Source: Anaerolineae bacterium | Lineage (GTDB): Bacteria > Chloroflexota > Anaerolineae > Promineifilales > Promineifilaceae | Length of the DNA: 5,534 nt | Direction: 5' to 3' | Assembly (NCBI GenBank): GCA_014879345.1 | Contig: JACSSI010000376.1 | Location: 1 to 5,534 of the forward strand | The notes under the pieces: generated by a model | Database searches by the model: none | What the model was told of the DNA's origin: nothing | Seen by the model: the letters and a program-made list of their open reading frames with translations, nothing else | Position numbers and translations under genes: made by a program | Shown here: piece after piece, positions 1 to 5,534 of the stretch | Position numbering within the stretch: the stretch's first letter is position 1 | Layout of the letters: each line of letters opens with the position of its first letter

Positions 1-1
1 C

Positions 2-1372
2 CAGATGGATGATAGTGGGGCGTTTGCGGGATTGGAAACGGCCGTTTCCGACGATGCCACCCAAACCAGCGAAACAGCTACCCCCATCGCATTCCCCTTG
101 CTCGACTCGGACGAAGCGGCCGCTGCCACCACCGCCGCCGAACTCATTGCCACACGAGAACAAATTGCCCTCGAGGCCACCGCCAGAGCCGAAAACAGTG
201 CCACTTCAGAAACACCTGCAACAGAAGTCAGCAACCCGGCTGAAGCCACCCGCGAAAGCCTCATCGCCACCCGCAATGCGGCTCTAGAAGCTGGACCAAC
301 AGAAACATCAGGTGCTGGCAGCGATGTCGAAGCCACCCGCAATGCCCTCATCGCCGAGCGTGAAGCAGCGGCAGTCACGTTCCCCGTGCCGGCCGTATTT
401 GGTCCCGTAACCGATGAATTGTTGCATGAAGCAGACAGCACCATCGAAATGGCTTACACCGGTGTCAATTTGAGCAATTTCATCGCACAGGCAACTGTGT
501 TAAATCCCTATCCTACCAACGAAGCAAGCTGGGATTTTGGCCTGGTTTTCCGGCAAGAAGCCGTCGATGACGAGCTGCGGCTGGTGGTACGATCCGATGG
601 GCTGTGGAATTTGAATAACCGCACGGACGCAGATGACAGCTTTGTGCAGGATGGCACTGTCTCTGAATACTTAAATATCAATGAAGGCGGCGGCAACGAA
701 ATCACGCTTGTTGCCGCCGATGATGTTGGTTTATTTTTCTTGAACGGCCGTTTCATATCGCAGTTAGATCTCTCCGGTCAAGACGGGTTTGGTGAAGTGG
801 CGCTGGGAACCGGCTTTTACACCAGCAACAAACAGGCAGGCGAAGTAACCGGCTATGAGAACTTCACCGTTTGGCCCTTTGTGCCTGAATTTGGGCCGCG
901 TGATGGTGAATTGGCACACAACGATGATGGCTTCATCAAAATGCGCGGCGCGAATGTCGATTTGCTCAATTTCATCGCCGAAACCGAATTCACCAATCCC
1001 TATGGCGCAGAAGTAGGCGATTGGGATTGGGGCTTCGCCTTCCGCGAAACGGACGAAGAATATTGGCTCATTATCGAGTCCAGCGGTGCCTGGTCGCTCA
1101 TTGACCGCCGTCCCGATGACGATTATTACATCGACGAAGGAGACGTAGGCGACATTTTGCTGGCCGATGATGGCGAAACCAATAAAGTATCCTTGATTGC
1201 AGTTGATGATCGGGGCTACTTCTTCCTCAACGATGAATTCGTCGCCGAATTAGACCTCTCTGACCGCATCGATGTCGGCGAAGTTGAAGTGGTAACAGCT
1301 TTCTTTGAGGGCAATGAAGTGCCGGATTACACGACAGGGTATAGTGGCTTTACGGTGTGGCCGCTGCCGTAG
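2..1372 (+). CDS. Extracytoplasmic protein with ATR repeats and two tandem jelly-roll (ConA/LamG-like) modules, 5' partial
   Basis: The reading frame is open to the left edge. The ATG at position 5 has no room for a ribosome site, and the protein read from it has no signal peptide, so the true start is probably upstream. Numbering from that ATG (455 residues): residues 1-130 are Ala/Glu/Thr-rich and low in complexity. They carry three copies of an ATRxxLIATRxAA-like unit (about 44-60, 79-97, 109-123), likely helical or a linker. Residues 132-292 and 296-455 are two homologous modules. Each starts FGPxxxEL, has a central DWDWGFAFR / SWDFGLVFR strand, an SxGxWxL strand, an FFLNxxFxxxLDLS strand, and ends FTVWP. 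This pattern fits the beta-sandwich fold of LamG/DUF1080-like carbohydrate- or surface-binding domains; that is inferred from strand pattern, not a family match. No catalytic residues are evident. Such modules often end larger membrane-anchored or kinase-linked proteins in Chloroflexota, so the missing N-terminus may hold the activity. Ligand unknown. Confidence 0.8.
   Translation, partial: QMDDSGAFAGLETAVSDDATQTSETATPIAFPLLDSDEAAAATTAAELIATREQIALEATARAENSATSETPATEVSNPAEATRESLIATRNAALEAGPTETSGAGSDVEATRNALIAEREAAAVTFPVPAVFGPVTDELLHEADSTIEMAYTGVNLSNFIAQATVLNPYPTNEASWDFGLVFRQEAVDDELRLVVRSDGLWNLNNRTDADDSFVQDGTVSEYLNINEGGGNEITLVAADDVGLFFLNGRFISQLDLSGQDGFGEVALGTGFYTSNKQAGEVTGYENFTVWPFVPEFGPRDGELAHNDDGFIKMRGANVDLLNFIAETEFTNPYGAEVGDWDWGFAFRETDEEYWLIIESSGAWSLIDRRPDDDYYIDEGDVGDILLADDGETNKVSLIAVDDRGYFFLNDEFVAELDLSDRIDVGEVEVVTAFFEGNEVPDYTTGYSGFTVWPLP
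135..373 (+). repeat. Degenerate ATR peptide repeats in the linker of the jelly-roll gene
   Basis: Three in-frame copies of a short Ala/Glu/Arg unit (cores LIATREQIALEAT, SLIATRNAALEA, ALIAEREAA) lie in the linker ahead of the first module. At the DNA level the 12-mer GAAGCCACCCGC is exact at 242-253 and 329-340, 87 bases (29 codons) apart, which points to duplication within the gene. The first copy has drifted further. The heptad-like spacing of hydrophobic residues suggests short amphipathic helices. Confidence 0.6.
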
Positions 1373-1439
1373 AAGGGATGGCAGATTAGAGATTGCTTAT
1401 TGCTAATCCGTAAGCTTCTGTCGTCGTTGTGTTTTGCAC

Positions 1440-1445
1440 TACAAT
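1440..1445 (+). promoter_or_regulatory. Possible -10 element for the serine hydrolase gene
   Basis: TACAAT matches the sigma-70 -10 consensus at five of six bases. No convincing -35 hexamer lies 16-18 bases upstream. If used, transcription would start near 1452, giving an almost leaderless message for the ATG at 1454 or a 20-base leader for the ATG at 1472. That would fit the absence of a Shine-Dalgarno sequence before either start. Read-through from the upstream gene is an equally good alternative. Confidence 0.22.
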
Positions 1446-1453
1446 TCCACACT

Positions 1454-2872
1454 ATGTGGTCAAATAAAGTAATGATAACGGCCGTTCTCACGGCCGTTTT
1501 GTTTGGAAGCCTATTGGTTAGCTGTGCTCCTTCCTCAGCGGAAACAGCGGCTGTTCCCACCCTGCCCGTACTTGAAACGCCGACGCCCACAGAAGCCCCC
1601 ACCGTCAAATCTGAACTGGTTGAGAAACCCGTGGCAGCCGCTACCACCATTCCAAATACAGCCACACCAACACCCTCACCTTCAGCCACACCGATTTATA
1701 CCGGCACGCTCTCCCCCGCTTGTGGTCAGATATTGCCCATTCTGCCGAAAACGGCTGCCCCAATCACCGAATTAAATCCAGATGCCGAAGCCCTGGCAGA
1801 GATTGAGCGCATGATGCCAGAAGCTGCGCGTGAAGCCTGGAGCCACATCCTGGAATCGCCAGAAACGGTGGGATTGGCCGCTTATCGTGTGGGGGATGAG
1901 GCCAATGGTATTTACCTCAATGCCGACGTGCCGATGCCGCTGGCTTCCGTTGTCAAAATTGTCTACCTGGTAGCCTATGTGGAAGCGGTAGCGGCCGGCG
2001 AACTCGACCCCACCAGCTACGTGCCGGTGGCTGATTTAGATGCATTTTGGCAGCCTGGCCTCGACCTGGGTGCACACCAACGCGCCCTGGCTGAACTGGA
2101 CGCGCAGGGATTACTGCTCAAGAATCCAGACCAGGTACGCCTTGAAGATGTTCCCTGGATGATGATGCGTTTTAGTTCCAACACCGCCATGGATTATCTG
2201 CATATGTTATTGGGCGCAAAACGTATTGAGGAAACGGCCGTTTCCCTCAACCTGACCACGCAAACAGCCCCCTGCCCCTTCCTCGGTCAGTTCCTCGCCA
2301 TGAGCAACATCACCCGCCAAAAGGATAGCGATTATGAAGCCCTGCTTGCCTACCTTGAAAACCCGGAATCATACGGCCAAGAAGCGATGCTTTTAACCGA
2401 CACCTTCGTCAACGACCCAGAATTTCGTGATGCACAAAATGATTGGCGACGGCAGCAGAAACGGCCGTCAGTTTCCATCCAACGATTCTTTACCGAGAAT
2501 CTCAATCCGCAGGCATCGGCTGGCGACTATGCCGGGCTGATGGCCCAAATCGCACAAAATGGCCTGAGCCACCCAGACAGCAGCTTCCTGGCACGACGTT
2601 ACCTGGAATGGCCGATGATTTTTGATGACAACCAGGAACTGTTCAGCAACCTGGGCTTCAAAAATGGCACAATGCCAGGCGTGTTAAACATCGTCTATTA
2701 CGCCTACCCTCAAGGGGAAACGACGCCAGTGGTGGTCGTATTGTTCTTCCGCGATTTACCCAACAACACCTACCGCGAGTGGCGCAACAACCTGACGCAT
2801 GACGAGTTTGCCCGGTGGCTTTTAATTGATGACGGGGCAATAACGGCCGTTGCCGATGCATTGAAAAATTAA
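1454..2872 (+). CDS. Lipoprotein serine hydrolase, class A beta-lactamase-like fold
   Basis: The protein (472 residues from this start) is a predicted lipoprotein. It has a short n-region with Lys5, a hydrophobic stretch VMITAVLTAVLFGSLLVS, and lipobox Cys24 in LVSC. A Thr/Pro/Ala-rich linker follows to about residue 85. The hydrolase domain has the three active-site motifs of the serine beta-lactamase/DD-peptidase superfamily: SVVK (nucleophile Ser165, Lys168), SSN (241-243, the SDN equivalent, in FSSNTAMDYL) and KNGT (403-406, the KTG equivalent). This best matches the 'beta-lactamase 2' serine hydrolases common in Gram-positive and Chloroflexota genomes, which act outside the membrane. The substrate (peptidoglycan, beta-lactam or another ester/amide) cannot be told. 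Motif spacings (76 and 162 residues) exceed those of class A enzymes, and the omega-loop ExxxN glutamate is not evident (nearest candidate ENLN at 348-351). True resistance function is therefore doubtful. A further in-frame TTG at 1400 and ATG at 1472 exist. ATG 1454 gives the best signal peptide, though it lacks a clear Shine-Dalgarno sequence. Confidence 0.85.
   Translation: MWSNKVMITAVLTAVLFGSLLVSCAPSSAETAAVPTLPVLETPTPTEAPTVKSELVEKPVAAATTIPNTATPTPSPSATPIYTGTLSPACGQILPILPKTAAPITELNPDAEALAEIERMMPEAAREAWSHILESPETVGLAAYRVGDEANGIYLNADVPMPLASVVKIVYLVAYVEAVAAGELDPTSYVPVADLDAFWQPGLDLGAHQRALAELDAQGLLLKNPDQVRLEDVPWMMMRFSSNTAMDYLHMLLGAKRIEETAVSLNLTTQTAPCPFLGQFLAMSNITRQKDSDYEALLAYLENPESYGQEAMLLTDTFVNDPEFRDAQNDWRRQQKRPSVSIQRFFTENLNPQASAGDYAGLMAQIAQNGLSHPDSSFLARRYLEWPMIFDDNQELFSNLGFKNGTMPGVLNIVYYAYPQGETTPVVVVLFFRDLPNNTYREWRNNLTHDEFARWLLIDDGAITAVADALKN
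1478..1501 (+). repeat. 12-bp tandem duplication containing two ACGGCCGT palindromes
   Basis: Two adjacent 12-base units, ACGGCCGTTCTC and ACGGCCGTTTTG, are identical at 10 of 12 positions. They encode TAVL twice in the hydrophobic core of the lipoprotein signal peptide. Both units carry the over-represented octamer, so this is a local doubling of that palindrome. Confidence 0.7.
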
Positions 2873-2920
2873 AGGTTTGGGAACTCATGGGGTCTTACTC
2901 GTGTCATGCTGAGTTTGCTT

Positions 2921-2983
2921 GGGCAAGATGGCGCGGTGAAAAAACCTTTTATTGCGGCGAATAGTCTCCGCGCCATCCCGCCC
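2921..2983. repeat. Interrupted inverted repeat in intergenic DNA
   Basis: Arms 2921-2936 and 2968-2983 are 16 bases long and complementary at 14 positions. The inner ten (GATGGCGCGG / CCGCGCCATC) are perfect, and the loop is 31 bases with an A-run and a T-run. The arms are GC-rich inside an otherwise AT-leaning gap. There is no U-tract after the right arm, so it is a poor intrinsic terminator for the serine hydrolase gene 50 bases upstream. It could be a remnant of a small dispersed intergenic element or a structured RNA 3' end. Confidence 0.5.
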
Positions 2984-3045
2984 CTACCCCAGAATGTCGC
3001 TAAATTGAGAAATGCTGAAAAATAGTAAGAGGGTTGCCTGGTTTG

Positions 3046-3054
3046 TGATATACT
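3046..3054 (+). promoter_or_regulatory. Extended -10 promoter of the small membrane protein gene
   Basis: TGATATACT combines a TGn extension with TATACT, which matches the sigma-70 -10 consensus at five of six bases. Extended -10 promoters tolerate a missing -35 box, and none is seen at the right distance. The TTGCCT at 3034-3039 is only nine bases away. Transcription would start near 3061, leaving a leader of about 38 bases before the ATG at 3099. Confidence 0.45.
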
Positions 3055-3085
3055 CGACAATTGATTGAATTTATTTTGAGAAAAA

Positions 3086-3093
3086 GAGGTGAT
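3086..3093 (+). promoter_or_regulatory. Strong ribosome binding site for the 39-residue ORF
   Basis: GAGGTGAT is complementary over eight bases to the 3' end of 16S rRNA, and the GAGG core ends nine bases before the ATG at 3099. This is by far the best Shine-Dalgarno match in the window and is the main reason for calling the short frame a real gene. Confidence 0.8.
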
Positions 3094-3098
3094 AACAC

Positions 3099-3218
3099 AT
3101 GGCTCGCAAAAAAAATAAGCGCCGTAGATATTCATTTTCAGAGAAGGTCATCATGGTGCTGGGCATTCTCATTGTCATCAGCATGGTGCTTTCTTTGGTA
3201 CCTAGTATCATGCGGTAA
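3099..3218 (+). CDS. Small basic single-pass membrane protein, 39 aa, unknown function
   Basis: This complete frame runs from ATG to TAA. Residues 2-10 (ARKKNKRRR) are strongly basic with seven Lys/Arg, followed by YSFSEK. Residues 17-34 form one continuous hydrophobic helix (VIMVLGILIVISMVLSLV), and the tail is PSIMR. The positive-inside rule predicts a cytoplasmic N-terminus and a nearly absent outer tail. It has its own likely promoter, an excellent ribosome site, and a hairpin 19 bases after the stop, so it looks like a complete single-gene transcription unit. I have an impression that similar tiny KKRRR-plus-helix proteins occur in Chloroflexota but cannot name a family. Possible roles are a small subunit or regulator of a membrane complex, or a toxin-like peptide; nothing in the sequence decides. 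It is below the length cutoff of many gene finders. Confidence 0.75.
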   Translation: MARKKNKRRRYSFSEKVIMVLGILIVISMVLSLVPSIMR

Positions 3219-3236
3219 TATTGATTTTTTGTTCGT

Positions 3237-3290
3237 AATAGGTGTTCGATTGTCATTATTGATGATAATTGAACACCTATTATCATTTTT
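3237..3290 (+). terminator. Long stem hairpin with U-tract, probable terminator of the small gene
   Basis: Arms 3237-3258 and 3260-3281 are complementary over 22 bases. The three departures from Watson-Crick pairing (the G in GTTCGATT, the G in TTGTCA, and the T near the loop) all form G-U wobbles in + strand RNA. The stem is AT-rich apart from AGGTGTTC/GAACACCT. The tip cannot fold fully, leaving a loop of about three to five bases. A five-T run at 3286-3290 follows, as expected for termination on the + strand. On the - strand there is no matching U-tract, so any stop of the convergent WD40 transcript here would rest on the stem alone. Confidence 0.55.
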
Positions 3291-3350
3291 ACTGGTGGTG
3301 TTGATTTTTAAAGCCCCCACAACAGCGCTAATTCCCCACCGAACACGCCC

Positions 3351-5534
3351 TTAATTTGCACTTGTTAAACAAGGCTCTCCGCGTAGATATTGCTCGCATT
3401 CTGGCACTGAAAGCGACCGCGTAATTCGTTCAAGCGCACGCTCAAACAAATCCGTCACCGGATTCAAGTCATTGATCTGGGCAGTACGATCCGCGCTGGC
3501 TGTTGCCAGCCTTGCTCCATCCGGACTAAATACGGCGCTGTTGACTGGAGCCGTATGCCCCAACAGTGTGCGCAGCACCTGACCCGAATCAATATTCCAC
3601 AACTTAACCGTGCGGTCTACACTGGCCGTCGCCAAACGAGTGCCATCAGGACTAATGGCAACGCTCATAACTGGCCCCGTGTGACCGGAAAAACTACGCA
3701 AAATGGTATTACTGCTGATGTCCCACAGTTTGGCAGTGCCATCACCGCCTGCGGTGACAAGACGGCGCCCATCTTCATTAAACGCAATGTGATTAACAGG
3801 CCCTTCATGCCCCTCCAGGCGCACAATTTCTTCGCCAGTGTTGGCATCCAGGATGATGGCGCTACCTAAATCATCGGCAATAGCCAGCCATTTTGAATCT
3901 GGCGAGTAGATGGCGGTGTTAACGGCCGTTTCATGCATAAACGAATGCAACAAATCTCCTGTCAACACATTCCACTGCTTCACAGCGCCATCATCGCTGA
4001 CTGTGACAAGTCTGGCACCATCCTTGTCAAACGCTGCCCAGTTCACAGGCGCTTCATGCGGCAATATCGGCAGCCGAATGGTGCCTTCCGCTAGATTCCA
4101 CAGGCGCACATTAAAATCATCACTGGTCGTCACAATAAATTTATCGTCTGGGCTGAACGCGGCGCTGTTAACTGGCAGACTGTGCGTGCCAAGATTCAGC
4201 AGCACATCCCCAGTGACAGAGTCCCACACCTTGGCCGTGCGGTCATCGCTGGCAGTGACGACCAGTGTGCCATCATGGCTGAAGGCAACTGTGTTCAGCG
4301 GCTGCCGGTGACGCGATAAAATCAAGACATCGAGACCCGCTTCAGAGTTCCAAATTTTAGCGGTGGTGTCCTGGCTGGCGGTAGCAATACGAGCGCTGTC
4401 TGGACTGAAGGCAACGGCCGTTACCGGCCCATTATGTCCAGAAAGCGTATACAGCGCCTGCCCGGTCTCAGCATCCCATACCTTAGTCGTGCCATCACCA
4501 CTGCTGGTTGCCATCAGCTTGCCGTCAGGACTATAAGCAGCATCAAAAACGGTGCTGGCATGGCCGATTAAATTGAACAGCAAGCCTTCATTCTCAAAAT
4601 CCCACACGCGGCTAATGCCATCATCATACGCCGTAATGATGTGGTCTCCGCTTGGGCTAAAAGCGATACCCGTCGCTTTTAATGTGTCGTCTGGCTCTTC
4701 AGACGGATCAACTGAGTAAACAGGGCCGCCAGTTTCCATATCCCAGATGATAGAACGGCCGTCTTCACCAGCACTGGCTAAAAACGTGCCATCAGCATTG
4801 AAATCCACATCTTGAACAGGTGCATCGTGTCCAAAGAGACGATAAATCGACCGGCGAGAATCCGTATCCCACACGCGCACCGTGCCATCACCATTGGCAG
4901 TGGCGATGTTAATACTGTCCGGGGCAAAGGTAACGGCACGGACAGCACCATCGTTGCCGTTCATCACCGCAATGCGTTCACCCGTTTCCAGATCATACAC
5001 AATCACAAAACCGTCATTGCTCACAGAAGCCAGTCGCTGTCCATCTGGGCTAAAAGCGACGCCATTGACAACGCGGCTGTGATCGCTAAAAGTTTGTAGT
5101 TCTTGCCCTGTTTGCGCATCCCACAATTTGACACTGTTGTCGTAACCGGTGGTAGCCAGGGTGCGGCCATCTGCGCTGATGGCAACATCTGTCAACCAAT
5201 CAGTGTGGCCGGAGAGCGTCATTTGTAACTGCGAGGTTTGCAGCGCCCGGTAAAGCGCTTCCTCCGCTTCGGCGGCCACCATATTATCAACCGGCAGGGT
5301 ACGGTTAACGGCTTCAATCGCCAACAGCAGCCCTAGCTGCGGATCGCTTTTAAGCTGATCCACGCTGGCCGCAGCCAGTTCACGCGCTGTGGCTAACCGT
5401 GCATTGGCTTCTGATTCGGCGGCACTGGCAACGGCCGTTGCCCGCACCAGTTCCGCTTCTGAGGCATTTTCTTCAGCCACATCTCGCTGCTCTTGAGCTT
5501 CTGCTTCGGCAGTAGCCCGCAAATCGGCATCAGC
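3351..5534 (-). CDS. WD40 repeat protein with 14 blades and coiled-coil leader, 5' partial
   Basis: The frame runs from the right edge to TAA at 3351-3353. No stop or convincing start occurs at the edge, so the N-terminus is missing. Numbering from the Leu codon at 5520-5522 (723 residues): residues 1-100 are Ala/Glu/Arg-rich, predicted coiled coil, ending in a conserved-looking stretch (LKSDPQLGLLLAIEAVNRT, then EEALYRALQTS). This leader commonly joins a transmembrane helix to a WD40 domain in Chloroflexota and cyanobacterial proteins. Residues 103-686 hold 14 WD40 repeats of about 42 residues with GH, SPDG, DGT and WD landmarks, enough for two seven-bladed propellers for protein binding. 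Blade 5 has an inserted acidic start (DPSEEPDD), and blades 2, 11 and 14 have lost the WD tryptophan. A C-terminal tail (690-723) includes PECEQYL and Cys709/Cys718. The absent N-terminal part may be a STAND NTPase, kinase or peptidase domain; this is inference from family architecture. Confidence 0.9.
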   Translation of the reverse strand, partial: ADADLRATAEAEAQEQRDVAEENASEAELVRATAVASAAESEANARLATARELAAASVDQLKSDPQLGLLLAIEAVNRTLPVDNMVAAEAEEALYRALQTSQLQMTLSGHTDWLTDVAISADGRTLATTGYDNSVKLWDAQTGQELQTFSDHSRVVNGVAFSPDGQRLASVSNDGFVIVYDLETGERIAVMNGNDGAVRAVTFAPDSINIATANGDGTVRVWDTDSRRSIYRLFGHDAPVQDVDFNADGTFLASAGEDGRSIIWDMETGGPVYSVDPSEEPDDTLKATGIAFSPSGDHIITAYDDGISRVWDFENEGLLFNLIGHASTVFDAAYSPDGKLMATSSGDGTTKVWDAETGQALYTLSGHNGPVTAVAFSPDSARIATASQDTTAKIWNSEAGLDVLILSRHRQPLNTVAFSHDGTLVVTASDDRTAKVWDSVTGDVLLNLGTHSLPVNSAAFSPDDKFIVTTSDDFNVRLWNLAEGTIRLPILPHEAPVNWAAFDKDGARLVTVSDDGAVKQWNVLTGDLLHSFMHETAVNTAIYSPDSKWLAIADDLGSAIILDANTGEEIVRLEGHEGPVNHIAFNEDGRRLVTAGGDGTAKLWDISSNTILRSFSGHTGPVMSVAISPDGTRLATASVDRTVKLWNIDSGQVLRTLLGHTAPVNSAVFSPDGARLATASADRTAQINDLNPVTDLFERALERITRSLSVPECEQYLRGEPCLTSAN
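3465..5216 (-). repeat. Fourteen tandem WD40 coding repeats
   Basis: The repeat unit is about 126 bases (42 codons). At the protein level the units share a hydrophobic start, GH, PVxxVAFSPDG, LATAS, DGTxKLWD and TG. At the DNA level they are well diverged, with no near-identical neighbours, so this is an old array rather than a recent expansion. Recently amplified, high-identity WD40 arrays, known in some filamentous fungi and cyanobacteria, would look different. Confidence 0.85.

Larger units (their letters stand above)
38..5438. repeat. Dispersed highly iterated palindrome ACGGCCGT (11 copies)
   Basis: Exact copies start at 38, 744, 1478, 1490, 2234, 2461, 2843, 3922, 4414, 4755 and 5431. 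The octamer is its own reverse complement, so strand has no meaning. Eight copies extend to AACGGCCGTT, and two (34-49 and 2230-2245) extend to the identical perfect 16-mer GGAAACGGCCGTTTCC. All 11 copies lie in predicted coding sequence. In the translated frames they read as TAV (eight), GR (two) and RP (one), so all three codon phases are used and protein constraint alone does not explain them. Only three other CGGCCG cores (GCGGCCGC, CCGGCCGT, GCGGCCGG) occur, so the flanking A and T are part of the motif. The span given is the outer limit of the copies; the sequence between them is not repeated. Confidence 0.9.

Noticed and set aside
1384..1408. GATTAG/CTAATC hairpin after the first gene as a terminator
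   Set aside because: The stem is only six AT-rich pairs with a 13-base loop and no following T-run.
1400..1453. TTG start that would lengthen the serine hydrolase by 18 residues
   Set aside because: No ribosome site precedes it. The added residues (starting LLIRKLLSSLCFAL) would put a second hydrophobic stretch before a complete lipoprotein signal peptide that starts well at 1454.
1327..1689. 120-codon - strand frame over the end of the first gene and the lipoprotein start
   Set aside because: It is antisense to the lipoprotein linker; its Val/Gly/Ala/Thr-rich protein is the expected shadow of Thr/Pro codons.
3034..3054. TTGCCT as -35 box paired with TATACT
   Set aside because: The spacer is nine bases, far below the usable 16-18. 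The TGn extension explains the promoter better.
2869..3135. 88-codon open frame on the - strand across the intergenic gap
   Set aside because: It overlaps the promoter and start of the small + strand gene, has no ribosome site, and its composition looks like chance reading of the inverted repeat.
3221..3309. TTGATTTTT direct repeats (3221-3229 and 3301-3309) flanking the hairpin, like target-site duplications
   Set aside because: They lie at unequal distances (7 and 19 bases) from the arms in AT-rich DNA, so a chance match is likely.
3465..5216. Regular 126-base periodicity as a CRISPR-like or satellite array
   Set aside because: It is fully explained by WD40 blades in one open frame, with diverged DNA and no constant repeat/variable spacer pattern.

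Overview
The window looks like a piece of a bacterial chromosome from the phylum Chloroflexota, probably an Anaerolineae/Ardenticatenia-type lineage. This is an inference from gene style: a long WD40 protein with an Ala/Glu-rich coiled-coil leader, a Thr/Pro-linked serine hydrolase lipoprotein, tandem jelly-roll modules, moderate GC in genes and AT-rich gaps. No marker gene is present to prove it.

Layout. Positions 1-1372 (+) hold the 3' part of a gene for a probably secreted or membrane-anchored protein with ATR-type Ala/Glu repeats and two tandem beta-sandwich modules; its start lies off the left edge. After an 81-base gap, 1454-2872 (+) encodes a lipoprotein serine hydrolase of the class A beta-lactamase fold. 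Positions 2873-3098 are non-coding and hold an interrupted inverted repeat and then an extended -10 promoter. This promoter serves a 39-residue basic, single-pass membrane protein at 3099-3218 (+) with a near-perfect Shine-Dalgarno sequence. A strong 22-bp hairpin at 3237-3281 separates it from a convergent gene. From 3351 to the right edge (-) runs the C-terminal 727 residues of a WD40 protein with 14 blades, whose N-terminal (probably effector or NTPase) part lies outside the window.

No clear shared pathway links the genes. The first two could be co-transcribed and both look extracytoplasmic, while the WD40 gene is on the opposite strand. The most striking signal is not a gene. The palindrome ACGGCCGT occurs 11 times in 5.5 kb, where about 0.1 is expected by chance. 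It appears in all three large genes, in all three codon phases, and is usually extended to AACGGCCGTT and twice to the same perfect 16-mer. It behaves like a highly iterated palindrome analogous to cyanobacterial HIP1.
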